A stretch of DNA of 64,000 nt from contig DATKYS010000031.1 of NCBI GenBank assembly GCA_035528375.1, forward strand, positions 1 to 64,000, read 5' to 3'. The stretch comes from a bacterium. Lineage in GTDB: Bacteria; RBG-13-66-14. Below the pieces are notes generated by a model. That model worked only from the letters and a program-made list of their open reading frames with translations. It did no database searches and was not told where the DNA came from. The translations under genes and the position numbers were made by a program. Below are positions 1 through 7,493 of this stretch, one piece after another; position 1 is the stretch's first letter; each line of letters starts with the position of its first letter.

Positions 1-56
1 TCACCCCGGCCCGTCGGCGCGCCGCCGCCGTGGTCGTAAGGCTCTTAAACGGGCTA

Positions 57-85
57 TTTCTACCACGGCCGCCCCGGATTGTCAA
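57..85 (-). promoter_or_regulatory. sigma70-type promoter facing the left edge
   Basis: On the minus strand TTGACA (85-80) is followed by a 17-nt spacer and TAGAAA (62-57). Transcription would start near position 50 and run off the left edge, so its gene is not visible. The first bases of that transcript resemble part of the candidate ncRNA near 45.96 kb (shared CTTACGACCACG). Bases 1-56 show no ORF that I can support. Confidence 0.45.
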
Positions 86-127
86 CCTGAGCCCCCCGGG
101 ACGCGCATCAGTATCTTATTTATATTG

Positions 128-697
128 CTATTCTTCTGTAATCCGAAACTCCCAGGAGCAAAAACCCCCCGCGGGGAGCTCGTCGGGGGGGCAATAGATG
201 CAGCGGGTGGTAATTCGGGGGTCAACCGCCTCGGCGAAGCGGGAAAATTCGGTGGTCCCCACCGGCCTGCAGGGGAAGAGGGGAAGGCCCTTGCGGCGCC
301 GGGCCGCCTGGACGCGGCATTCGGTCATGGTAAACCGCAGCCGGTCGCCCTCGAGTTCGGCCTCCTGCTCGTTCAGGAAGGAGTACATCCGGAAACGGAG
401 CGCCTCGGCGAGGGCCTCGAGACCGCCTCCCGGGGCGATTCCCCGGGCCTCCATCACCCGACGGGCCTCGAGGGGGGCGAAGCGGGACCAGGAACGCTCG
501 TCCTGCCGAATCGCCTCCTCCAGACCGCGCCCCTCCTCCACCGCCAGGAACCAGCAGCCGTCGTGGGCCAGCCAGCTCTTGGCGTAGGCCTGGACCAGCC
601 GGTGGAGCTCCTCACTGGATAGGTCCTCGTGCAACAACCGTCCCTTTTCAAGTGCCAGAAGGAAGTAAAGTATAAAGAAAAGGGCAGGGTCGGTCAA
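128..697 (-). CDS. DUF6125-like protein, 189 aa
   Basis: Small cytoplasmic-looking protein of unknown function. The middle (HDGCWFLAVEE, then RSWSRFAPLEARRV) and the Cys-rich end (RCIYCPPDE, then GFCSWEF) match my memory of the DUF6125 family, related to L-2-amino-thiazoline-4-carboxylate hydrolase-like proteins. That assignment is from recall only. I chose the TTG at 697 because a GGAGG box lies six bases upstream (complement of 704-708). The frame stays open to 991, but the extra N-terminus is repeat-derived, Arg-rich and unlike a protein. The gene is divergent from the MFS gene, and its upstream region is direct-repeat copy A. The two or three C-terminal cysteines could bind metal, but nothing else supports a reaction. 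Confidence 0.7.
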   Translation of the reverse strand: MTDPALFFILYFLLALEKGRLLHEDLSSEELHRLVQAYAKSWLAHDGCWFLAVEEGRGLEEAIRQDERSWSRFAPLEARRVMEARGIAPGGGLEALAEALRFRMYSFLNEQEAELEGDRLRFTMTECRVQAARRRKGLPLFPCRPVGTTEFSRFAEAVDPRITTRCIYCPPDELPAGGFCSWEFRITEE

Positions 698-886
698 GGC
701 TAACCTCCCGGCCGGTCGCGCGTTGACGCCGCCCGCCGGAGTGCGGGCGTCGGGAGGTCGAGTGGTATAATCGGCCCGGGCTTGAGCGTGAAGGGGGATG
801 ACTTCCCACTGGCGGCAGATGCGCCGTCTTGCCGTCCTCCCCGAAACCGAGCGCAGCGAGCTATGCCTTCGGCAAATCATCCCGGG
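698..886. repeat. direct repeat copy A, left of the MFS gene
   Basis: About 190 bp similar to 2395-2605. Shared blocks are CTCCCG(G/C)CCGGTCGCGCG, TTGACGCCGCCCG, an extended -10 TGGTATAAT (763-771), GATGCGCCG, and an end block with CGAAAC, GCGCAGCGAGCTATGCC and TTCGGCAAATC. The last block is a reverse copy of the dispersed R1 element (847-878). Bases 887-1055 hold nothing else I recognise. Confidence 0.75.
763..771 (+). promoter_or_regulatory. extended -10 (TGGTATAAT) inside repeat copy A
   Basis: TGG followed by a perfect TATAAT, pointing toward the MFS gene. The same nonamer occurs in copy B at 2479-2487. No -35 at 17 nt is convincing, as is usual for extended -10 promoters. It would give a leader of about 270 nt for the MFS gene. 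Confidence 0.4.
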
Positions 887-1055
887 AGTCGCGGCGCCGG
901 CGGACGCAAGGCCCTTAATCGCCCGTCTCTCGACGGCTTTCACCACGAGCGCGTCAGTTACGGGTAGACCTTCCCCGACGATCGCAGCCACGTCGAGCGA
1001 ATCAGACGTACCCGGCCACCTTAGCGCATACCCTACACAGTCTCACAGGTGCGTG

Positions 1056-2381
1056 ATGATCCCAGAAGAAAATCATCCCGAGGCGTCGCCGGCAAATCAT
1101 CCGAAATTCGTTTCGGATTTAAAGCACATGCTGCGGGCCTTCAGGTATCGCAACTACCGGCTCTTTTTCCTCGGTCAGGGCATATCCGTCGTCGGCACGT
1201 GGATGCAGATGATAGCCATGTCCTGGCTCGTCTATAAGCTCACGGGCTCGGCCCTGTTCCTCGGCGCGGTGGGGTTCGTCACCCAGATTCCCTCCCTCGT
1301 AATCATGCCTTTTGCCGGCGTTCTCATAGACAGGCTCGACCGCCGCCGCATACTTTTCTGGACGCAGGGGCTCGCTACGCTTCAGGCGGTCATTCTGACC
1401 ATCATCGTCTACACCGGCGTCGTCCAGATATGGCACATATTCGCCCTGGGCCTCTTCATCGGCCTGGTGAACTCCGTGGATATGCCCACGCGGCAGGCGT
1501 TCGTCATAAAGATGGTTGACCGCAGGGAGGATTTGGCCTCGGCCATAGCGATGAACTCGGCCATGTTCAACGGCGCGAGGCTCGTCGGACCCCTGATCGC
1601 GGGGTTCGTAATCGCCGGATTCGGCGAGAAGTTCTGTTTTCTGTTGAACGCGGTGAGTTACCTCGCGGTCATCGTCTCGCTCGCTGCCATGCGCATCAAG
1701 CACGCTAGGCCCGAGAGGGGCGCAGTAAAGGTGTTTGCCGAGCTCAAGGAAGGCCTTTCCTACACCTTCCGCTCTCCGCCCATACGGTCCATCCTTCTCA
1801 TGATCTCGTTTCTGAGCCTCACGGCCATGCCCTATATAACGATCATGCCGGTCATGGCGAAGCTCGTGCTTGCGGGCGACGCCAGCACCTACGGATTCCT
1901 CATGGGCGCCATCGGCGTGGGTGCGCTGGGCGGCGCGGTGTTCCTCGCGTCGCGCAAGGCCTTTGTCGGTCTGTGGAACATCATTCCCATCGCCACTTGC
2001 ATCTTCGGCACGGGCCTGCTTCTCTTCTCTTTTTCGAGAACGCTCTGGGTTTCACTCCTGCTCATGGTCGTCGCCGGTTTCGGGATGATGGCCCAACTGG
2101 CCACGTCGAACACGGTCATCCAGAACATCGTGGACGAGTCGAAACGCGGTCGGGTAATGGCCTTCTACACGACCGCTTTGATGGGAATCCTCCCTTTCGG
2201 GAGCCTTCTCGTGGGCGGCCTCGCGGACCTCATAACCGCGCCGTGGACGATTTTCGCGGGCGGGGTCGCCGCCATTCTCGCCTCGATAGTTTTCTCTACC
2301 AGGCTCGGGAACTTCAGGGGGATAACCCAATCACTCCTTGCCGATACCCCGTCCCCGCGCCGGAAGGAAATCGAAGCATAG
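1056..2381 (+). CDS. MFS transporter (EntS/MFS_3-like), 441 aa
   Basis: Inner-membrane major facilitator exporter. After a short polar N-terminus there are about ten to twelve hydrophobic segments. The family signature RNYRLFFLGQ (about residues 30-40) starts helix 1, DRLDRRRILFW forms the loop 2-3 motif, and DESKRGRVMAFYTTALMG is the motif late in the protein typical of MFS_3 exporters of siderophores or drugs. The frame is open from 798, but the first 86 codons are repeat-derived. ATG at 1056 is a best guess, since no strong ribosome site is visible; GTG 1053 or ATG 1129 are alternatives. The gene is alone and bracketed by direct repeats A and B, which suggests insertion or local duplication. 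Substrate unknown. Confidence 0.85.
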   Translation: MIPEENHPEASPANHPKFVSDLKHMLRAFRYRNYRLFFLGQGISVVGTWMQMIAMSWLVYKLTGSALFLGAVGFVTQIPSLVIMPFAGVLIDRLDRRRILFWTQGLATLQAVILTIIVYTGVVQIWHIFALGLFIGLVNSVDMPTRQAFVIKMVDRREDLASAIAMNSAMFNGARLVGPLIAGFVIAGFGEKFCFLLNAVSYLAVIVSLAAMRIKHARPERGAVKVFAELKEGLSYTFRSPPIRSILLMISFLSLTAMPYITIMPVMAKLVLAGDASTYGFLMGAIGVGALGGAVFLASRKAFVGLWNIIPIATCIFGTGLLLFSFSRTLWVSLLLMVVAGFGMMAQLATSNTVIQNIVDESKRGRVMAFYTTALMGILPFGSLLVGGLADLITAPWTIFAGGVAAILASIVFSTRLGNFRGITQSLLADTPSPRRKEIEA

Positions 2382-2394
2382 AGAAAAGGGTTAT

Positions 2395-2605
2395 GGCTCA
2401 CCTCCCGCCCGGTCGCGCGTTGACGCCGCCCGGCGGAGCCGTGGGCGGTCGCCGCGCCGGGGCCGGCGGGACACGGGGTGGTATAATGGGGACGGGCCTG
2501 AGCTTGGGGCGCGAGGGCGAATTCCACCTGACGACCGATGCGCCGGTGTGCTATCCTTCCCGAAACAGAGCGCAGCGAGCTATGCCTTCGGCAAATCGGC
2601 CGCGG
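2395..2605. repeat. direct repeat copy B, right of the MFS gene
   Basis: About 210 bp beginning 14 bp after the MFS stop and matching 698-886 in order and orientation, including TGGTATAAT (2479-2487) and an R1 element in reverse orientation (2565-2597). It probably supplies the promoter of the methionine cluster that starts at 2688. Confidence 0.75.
2479..2487 (+). promoter_or_regulatory. extended -10 (TGGTATAAT) for the methionine cluster
   Basis: Perfect TATAAT preceded by TGG, about 200 bp upstream of the MTHFR-like gene and on the same strand. It is the only good promoter-like signal between the MFS stop and 2688. No riboswitch was recognised in the leader. Confidence 0.4.
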
Positions 2606-2687
2606 GTCGTGATGTGCGCATCAGTTTCGGCTGGATCCACGGCGGAATATCACGAACCGGGACCGGCGGCGGGTACGGCGGTTTATC

Positions 2688-3575
2688 ATGGTGAACGGCA
2701 TCATCTTCGAAATCATCACGCCGCCCCAGTCCTGGCTGGAGGGCAAGGTCCGGGGCTGGGCCTCCCGGGTCGCCCGGATTCTGGAGGCCAACTCCATCAC
2801 CCGGTTGAACATCCCAGAGGTGGTGAGCGAAACCCGGGACGGCAGCCGGGCGGTTAGCTTCCTGAAGAAGATGGACCAGGTGCGCTTCGGCGAGATGGTG
2901 CGGGAGGTCTCGCCGGGGGTGGCTCTCGTCCCGAACAAAATCTGCGTCCGCGTCCCGCCGGAGAAATTCCGCGACTGGGTCGGGGAGGTCCACGCCGGGG
3001 GCGTCCGCGACCTGATCCTGGTGGGCGGCGAGTCACACCGGATCGAGTACCCGGGCTGGTCGGTTCCGGAGGCGGCGGCCTTCGTCCGGGAGAATTACCC
3101 CGACGTGCGGCTGGGCGGCATCACCATCTTCACCCGGCCCCGCGAGGCGGACCGCATCGTCGCCAAGATAAAGGCGGGGATTGATTTTTTCTGCTCCCAA
3201 ATCGTCTTCGAGACGGCCAACATGAAGCAGGTGCTCGCCCAGCTCGACCGCCGGTGCAGGGAAGAGGGACTCCATTTCCCCGACGTTTACGTCTCCCTCA
3301 CCCCGGCCTCGCGCATCCGGGACATCGAGTTCATGACCTGGCTGGGGGTGGAGTTCCCCTCGGCGGTGCTGGGCTATCTGGTGGAGGAGGAGGAGCGCAT
3401 CGAGGAGCGCACCTTCGAGGTGGTCGAGCGGGTGATCGGTGAGGTCTTCGATTTCACGGTCGGGGACCTGCAAGATACGGGGATAAAGCTGGGGTTCAAC
3501 GTCGAGCACGTGATGTATTCGAACCTGGAGCTCTCCGAGAGGATTCTGGGCCGTATTCTGGGGAGACTGGGCTGA
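2688..3575 (+). CDS. methylenetetrahydrofolate reductase-like protein, 295 aa
   Basis: Probable folate-linked one-carbon enzyme with the TIM-barrel MTHFR (MetF) fold, length normal for the family. Supporting stretches are ITRLNIPEVV near the N-terminus, RDLILVGGESHRIEYPG in the middle (MetF-like strand and flavin region) and IDFFCSQIVFE (about residues 166-176), the position where MetF proteins carry a DxxxxQ motif. The sequence is divergent and nearer to the short MTHFR-like proteins than to E. coli MetF. It ends one base before a split methionine synthase, so supplying methyl-tetrahydrofolate (or another methyl donor) for methionine is the contextual inference. Flavin and NAD(P)H use cannot be decided here. 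Confidence 0.7.
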   Translation: MVNGIIFEIITPPQSWLEGKVRGWASRVARILEANSITRLNIPEVVSETRDGSRAVSFLKKMDQVRFGEMVREVSPGVALVPNKICVRVPPEKFRDWVGEVHAGGVRDLILVGGESHRIEYPGWSVPEAAAFVRENYPDVRLGGITIFTRPREADRIVAKIKAGIDFFCSQIVFETANMKQVLAQLDRRCREEGLHFPDVYVSLTPASRIRDIEFMTWLGVEFPSAVLGYLVEEEERIEERTFEVVERVIGEVFDFTVGDLQDTGIKLGFNVEHVMYSNLELSERILGRILGRLG

Positions 3576-3576
3576 C

Positions 3577-4503
3577 ATGGACGTTCTCCTGCCGGGTATC
3601 GTGCCGCGTTCGGAGGGGCTGGTCCGCGCCACGCGGGATTTCGAGCGGGGGCGGATCGAACGCCGGGATCTCGAGGAGGCGAGGCGGGCCGACGCCCTGA
3701 ACCTCAGGCGCCTGCAGGAGGGGCTGCCCTACCTCTCCCCCGGTCTGTTCACCTGGGGTGACCTCCTGCGCCCCTTCGCGGAAATAATCCCCGGCTGTAC
3801 GGCGGGCGGCCTGGCGCGGTTCTTCGAGACCAACACCTTCTGGCGCACCCTCGATCTCCCCCCGGACGCCGCGGTGGACGGGGTACGCCTGGACGACTGG
3901 GTCGAGAAGTACTTCCTGGCCGACGGTCTTTTTAAAAAAGAGGAGGGGCTGGTCTTCACGCTTCCCTTCCCCTTCGTTTTCCGCGACTTCTCACGGGGCT
4001 GTACACCGGAGCGGATAGCGGAGCTTTTAATCCGGGCGGCGGAACCCCTTCTAAGGCTGCCGAACAAGGTCCTCTGCCTCTTCGAGCCCGGCTTCGGCTA
4101 CCGGAATTTCTCAGGCGACGACCGCCGCGTCGGCGTGGAATTCATCGCCGGGCTCAAGGCCCTTTCCCCGACGCCCGTTTACCTGGTGAGCGCCTTCTTC
4201 CCCCTGGGCGATGATTTGGAATATTTCTTCGGTCTGCCGGCGGACGGCTTCGGGGTGGACCTCTACGCCAACCCGCTCGACGACGTCCTCGATCGCCTCC
4301 CGGAGGGCAAGGCCCTGCTGGCGGGGGTGCTCGCCACCGGCTCGACGCTCGTCGAATCCCCCGGCGTGTTGCGGGGCGTCCTGGAACGCCTGCGCGGCGG
4401 GCTGCGGTCGGAGAATATCTACCTGACGCCCAACGGGCCGGCGGAGCTCCTCCCCCGGGCCGTGCTGGAAGCCAAGGTCGCGAATCTTCGGGAGCTACTG
4501 TGA
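3577..4503 (+). CDS. methionine synthase N-terminal-domain-like protein (MetE N half), 308 aa
   Basis: TIM-barrel protein resembling the N-terminal half of cobalamin-independent methionine synthase, here a stand-alone gene. GGLARFFETNTFWRTL (about residues 81-96) and LPFPFVFRDFSRGC (about 129-142) resemble separate N-domain proteins in archaea. I see no His-x-Cys zinc site, as expected for the N half. The ATG lies one base after the previous stop, and the stop overlaps the start of the MetE C-half gene, so the three genes are translationally coupled. Likely role: bind folate or interact with the catalytic half. It could instead serve a corrinoid-dependent methyl transfer. Confidence 0.65.
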   Translation: MDVLLPGIVPRSEGLVRATRDFERGRIERRDLEEARRADALNLRRLQEGLPYLSPGLFTWGDLLRPFAEIIPGCTAGGLARFFETNTFWRTLDLPPDAAVDGVRLDDWVEKYFLADGLFKKEEGLVFTLPFPFVFRDFSRGCTPERIAELLIRAAEPLLRLPNKVLCLFEPGFGYRNFSGDDRRVGVEFIAGLKALSPTPVYLVSAFFPLGDDLEYFFGLPADGFGVDLYANPLDDVLDRLPEGKALLAGVLATGSTLVESPGVLRGVLERLRGGLRSENIYLTPNGPAELLPRAVLEAKVANLRELL

Positions 4504-5657
4504 GGCCGCTTCTCACGCACGAAATCGGCTCCATGGCCAAGCCCCCCTGGCGGGTCAAGCCCTTCCGCGGAAAACCCCTGGACGAGGGCGACCTCAAGCA
4601 CGCCTGGGAGTGGGGCGGGCGTCTGGGCGTCGAGGGACAAGACGAGCTTCTGGAGCTCCTGGCCAAGCGGGACGGCTTCACCGCCGAGGAGAAGGACCGC
4701 ATCGTCCGGTTCTCCTCCCTCTACGGTGTCCGCCTCCAGGAGCGGGCGGGGCTGGATCTGGTATGGGACGGCGAACAGCATCGGGTGGAGATGTACGAGT
4801 ACCCGATCCGCCGGATGGGTGGCTTCGCCTTCCGGGGCCACGTGCGCAGCTTCGACGACAAGTACTACCGCAAGGCTTCCTGCGTCGCCCGGCCCACGCT
4901 CGAGGGGCCCTATCACACCGACGAGTACCGGACCATCGCCTCCATAGCCCGGCGGGAGATCAAGATTCCGGTTACCGGCGCCTACACCCTGGTGGACTGG
5001 TCCTTCGACGAGCACTACCAGGGGGGCGTCGCCCCCGGCGCCCGGGACGTGGGCCGGACCCGGAAGGAGGCGCGGAGGCGGTTCCTCCACGACGTGGCCG
5101 TGGACATCGTCCATCCCAACCTGCGCTCCCTCCACGAGGCGGGCGCCCGGTTCCTGCAGATTGATGAGCCCGCCGCCACCACCAAGCGCGACGAGATACC
5201 GGAGTTCATCGAGGCCACGCGCAAGAGCGTCGGCGACCTGGCGGGGAAGGCTTTCTTCACCGTCCACATCTGCTTCTCGAACTACGACCTCCTCTTCCCC
5301 CGGCTCATCGAGCTCGAGGGGGTGCTAGACGAGGTCCACCTGGAGTACGCCAACCGCGACTCCCGGGAGCCCGGCGTCTCGAAGGACAAACGGGTGGGGT
5401 ACGGCATCCTTGACTCCCTCAGGGACACCGCCTTCGTCGTGGGGCTGGGCGTGCTGGACGTGCACACCGATTTCGTCGAGCCGCCGGAGCTGGTGCGCGA
5501 CCGCATCCTCTTTGCCTGCGAGGTCATCGGGGACCCGGGGCGCGTCTTCGTGGCGCCGGATTGCGGCCTGCGCACACGCACCTGGGAGGTGACCTTCGCC
5601 AAACTCGCGAGCATGGTGGCGGGGCGGGACCTGGCGGCGGAGAAGCTCGGCTTGTAA
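4500..5657 (+). CDS. cobalamin-independent methionine synthase, catalytic (C-terminal) domain, 385 aa
   Basis: Transfers a methyl group to homocysteine to make methionine. It matches the MetE C-terminal catalytic barrel: FLQIDEPA, then zinc ligands His256 and Cys258 (VHICFSNYD), Glu282 (HLEYANRD) and Cys355 (PDCGLRTR). All four expected positions are present. Start is GTG at 4500, overlapping the previous stop. At 385 aa it is a core-MetE with no fused N half. Family members of this type (Mes proteins) may use methyl-corrinoid proteins rather than methyl-folate. The neighbouring MTHFR-like and N-half genes suggest a folate route or a bridged complex. A CCACCCC/GGGGTGG hairpin (5709-5733) downstream lacks a T-run. 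Confidence 0.82.
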   Translation: MRPLLTHEIGSMAKPPWRVKPFRGKPLDEGDLKHAWEWGGRLGVEGQDELLELLAKRDGFTAEEKDRIVRFSSLYGVRLQERAGLDLVWDGEQHRVEMYEYPIRRMGGFAFRGHVRSFDDKYYRKASCVARPTLEGPYHTDEYRTIASIARREIKIPVTGAYTLVDWSFDEHYQGGVAPGARDVGRTRKEARRRFLHDVAVDIVHPNLRSLHEAGARFLQIDEPAATTKRDEIPEFIEATRKSVGDLAGKAFFTVHICFSNYDLLFPRLIELEGVLDEVHLEYANRDSREPGVSKDKRVGYGILDSLRDTAFVVGLGVLDVHTDFVEPPELVRDRILFACEVIGDPGRVFVAPDCGLRTRTWEVTFAKLASMVAGRDLAAEKLGL

Positions 5658-5805
5658 CCTTGTCTTGCTCCGCGGCGGTGCAGCCGTAAAAATTTTCTTC
5701 TTCCCTTTCCACCCCGACCCATGCGCGGGGTGGTATTGTGTAACTAATTGTATAATCTAGTATTGCCCCTTTTAATTCGCCTTCCTCCAAACCCCACCCT
5801 TCCCC

Positions 5806-5834
5806 TTGACAGTAACGACCTTGTACCGTATCCT
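5806..5834 (+). promoter_or_regulatory. sigma70-type promoter for the citrate operon
   Basis: TTGACA (5806-5811), 17-nt spacer, TATCCT (5829-5834); start expected near 5841, giving a 140-nt leader. The rest of the 5658-5980 gap holds a CCACCCC/GGGGTGG hairpin, a degraded copy of the GCCGTAAAA palindrome (near 5680) and a lone TATAAT near 5750, but no gene. Confidence 0.7.
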
Positions 5835-5980
5835 GTCGTGTGCGTTTGGTTGAGGTATCATCCGACGTTCAGCCACACCCCCGCGTCGCCTCAATCGAGC
5901 GTTCCTCGATATCAACCCCTTTTTGAAGCTCGAATAGACATGATGAGACGGTCTTCACGTGCAAACACCGGGAGGATGAG

Positions 5981-7411
5981 ATGAGCTGGCATATCCAGGA
6001 AAAAAAGAGCGTCTGGCGGGAGCCGACCGGCAAAAAGATACTCATTGACGACAGAGCCGAGCCGGAACTTTTCCGTGAGGCGTTCCCCTACACAGCCCCC
6101 CCCATGATTCCCTTCGATGGCAAAATCGTGCCGATGGACCCCCCCGACGAAATTTTCATCACCAGCACCACCTTCCGCGACGGCCAGCAGGCCAGGCCGC
6201 CCTACTCGGTCAAGCAGACCGTTGACCTCTTCAAGCTCGAGCACAAGCTCGCGGGCCCGAAGGGCATCCTGCGCAAATCCGAGTTCTTCCTCTACACGGA
6301 TAAAGACCGGGAGGCGGTGCGGCAGTGTCTGGAGCTGGGGTACGCCTACCCCAAGGTAACGGCCTGGATCCGCGCGAACATCAACGACTTCCATCTGCTC
6401 AAGGGCATGGGCCTCAAGGAGACCGGCGTTCTCACCTCCATCTCCGACTACCACATCTACCGCAAATTCAAGAAGACACGCCAGCAGGCCGTGGACGGTT
6501 TCCTCAAGGTGGTGGACGCGGCGCTCGCCGAGGGCATCGAAATCCGCTGCCACTTCGAGGACGTCACCCGCGCCGACTACTACGGGTGCGTCATCCCCTT
6601 CGCCCAGATATTGATGGAACGCTCCAAAGAGGCCAAGATACCCATCACCATCCGCCTGTGCGACACGATGGGCTACGGTGTCCCCTATGCCGGTGCCGCG
6701 CTGCCGCGCAGCGTGCCCAAGCTGGTCTACGGCCTGCACCACGAGGCCGGGGTGCCCAAATCCCAGATCGAGTGGCACGGCCACAACGACTTCTATAAGG
6801 TGCTCATCAACGCCAGCACGGCATGGCTCTACGGCTGCATGTACGCCAACGGAACCCTCCTGGGCTACGGCGAGCGCACCGGCAACACACCCATCGAGGG
6901 CCTGGTCTTCGAGTACGCCGGCCTGCGGGGGACCCTGGACGGGATGGACACCGTGGCCATCCACGACATCACCGACTACTACCAGATGAACTTCCCCCAC
7001 CAGAAGATACCTTCGAACATGCCCTTCGTGGGGGCGAGCTTCAACACGACGCGAGCCGGCATCCACGCCGACGGGCTCACCAAGGACGAGGAAATCTACA
7101 ACATCTTCGACACCACCAAGATTCTGAACCGCCCGCCCGGAATCGCCATCACCGACAAGTCCGGCCTCGCCGGCATCGCCTACTGGATCCAGACCTTCCT
7201 CTCCGGGGCCAAGGGGGTCGACAAAATCGACAAGAACGACGGGCGGGTCGCGCGCGTCGCCGCCTGGGTCGAGAAGCAGTACGAGGAGGGTCGCACCACG
7301 GCCATCTCCCAGCAGGAGATGATCGAGGTCGTGGCCGTGGAGTTCCCCACGATGAAGGACGAGGTGGACAAGCTGCGTCGCACCGGCTTCTTCGTCCAGG
7401 ACACCCAATAG
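5981..7411 (+). CDS. Re-citrate synthase-like enzyme (isopropylmalate/homocitrate synthase family), 476 aa
   Basis: HMGL-like TIM-barrel enzyme that condenses acetyl-CoA with a 2-oxo acid, most likely oxaloacetate to give citrate. TSTTFRDGQQARPPY (about residues 61-75) holds the catalytic Arg-Asp. WHGHNDFYKVLINA (265 on) carries the metal-binding HxH, and GERTGNTPIEGL (297-308) the family signature. These and the long N-terminus match what I remember of the Clostridium kluyveri Re-citrate synthase better than LeuA. The next genes encode a two-subunit aconitase-type enzyme and isocitrate dehydrogenase, which fits citrate rather than isopropylmalate. GGGAGGATGAG precedes the ATG. Homocitrate or isopropylmalate synthase remain alternatives. 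Confidence 0.75.
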   Translation: MSWHIQEKKSVWREPTGKKILIDDRAEPELFREAFPYTAPPMIPFDGKIVPMDPPDEIFITSTTFRDGQQARPPYSVKQTVDLFKLEHKLAGPKGILRKSEFFLYTDKDREAVRQCLELGYAYPKVTAWIRANINDFHLLKGMGLKETGVLTSISDYHIYRKFKKTRQQAVDGFLKVVDAALAEGIEIRCHFEDVTRADYYGCVIPFAQILMERSKEAKIPITIRLCDTMGYGVPYAGAALPRSVPKLVYGLHHEAGVPKSQIEWHGHNDFYKVLINASTAWLYGCMYANGTLLGYGERTGNTPIEGLVFEYAGLRGTLDGMDTVAIHDITDYYQMNFPHQKIPSNMPFVGASFNTTRAGIHADGLTKDEEIYNIFDTTKILNRPPGIAITDKSGLAGIAYWIQTFLSGAKGVDKIDKNDGRVARVAAWVEKQYEEGRTTAISQQEMIEVVAVEFPTMKDEVDKLRRTGFFVQDTQ

Positions 7412-7421
7412 TAGAAATTTA

Positions 7422-7478
7422 GGCAAGGGGTTTTGCCAGGGGCATAGCTCGCTTCGCTCGGTTAAACCCCTTGTCTCA
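7422..7478. repeat. GGGGTTT palindrome split by an R1 element
   Basis: Arms CAAGGGGTTT (7424-7433) and AAACCCCTTG (7464-7473) are perfect inverted repeats flanking an R1 core containing CATAGCTCGCTTCGCTCGG. The same arms occur joined, without the core, inside the sensor kinase at 35306-35325, including flanking GGC and TCTC. It fills the gap between the citrate-synthase-like and dehydratase genes. Confidence 0.75.
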
Positions 7479-7493
7479 GTCATCGTAGGAGCT

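Noticed and set aside
798-1055. N-terminal extension of the MFS protein
   Set aside because: The stretch is repeat copy A plus spacer, lacks hydrophobic helices, and the family starts near the RNYRLFF segment.
5981-7411. Calling the synthase LeuA
   Set aside because: No leuB neighbour, Icd in the same operon, and N-terminal sequence closer to Re-citrate synthase by memory. Kept as an alternative only.
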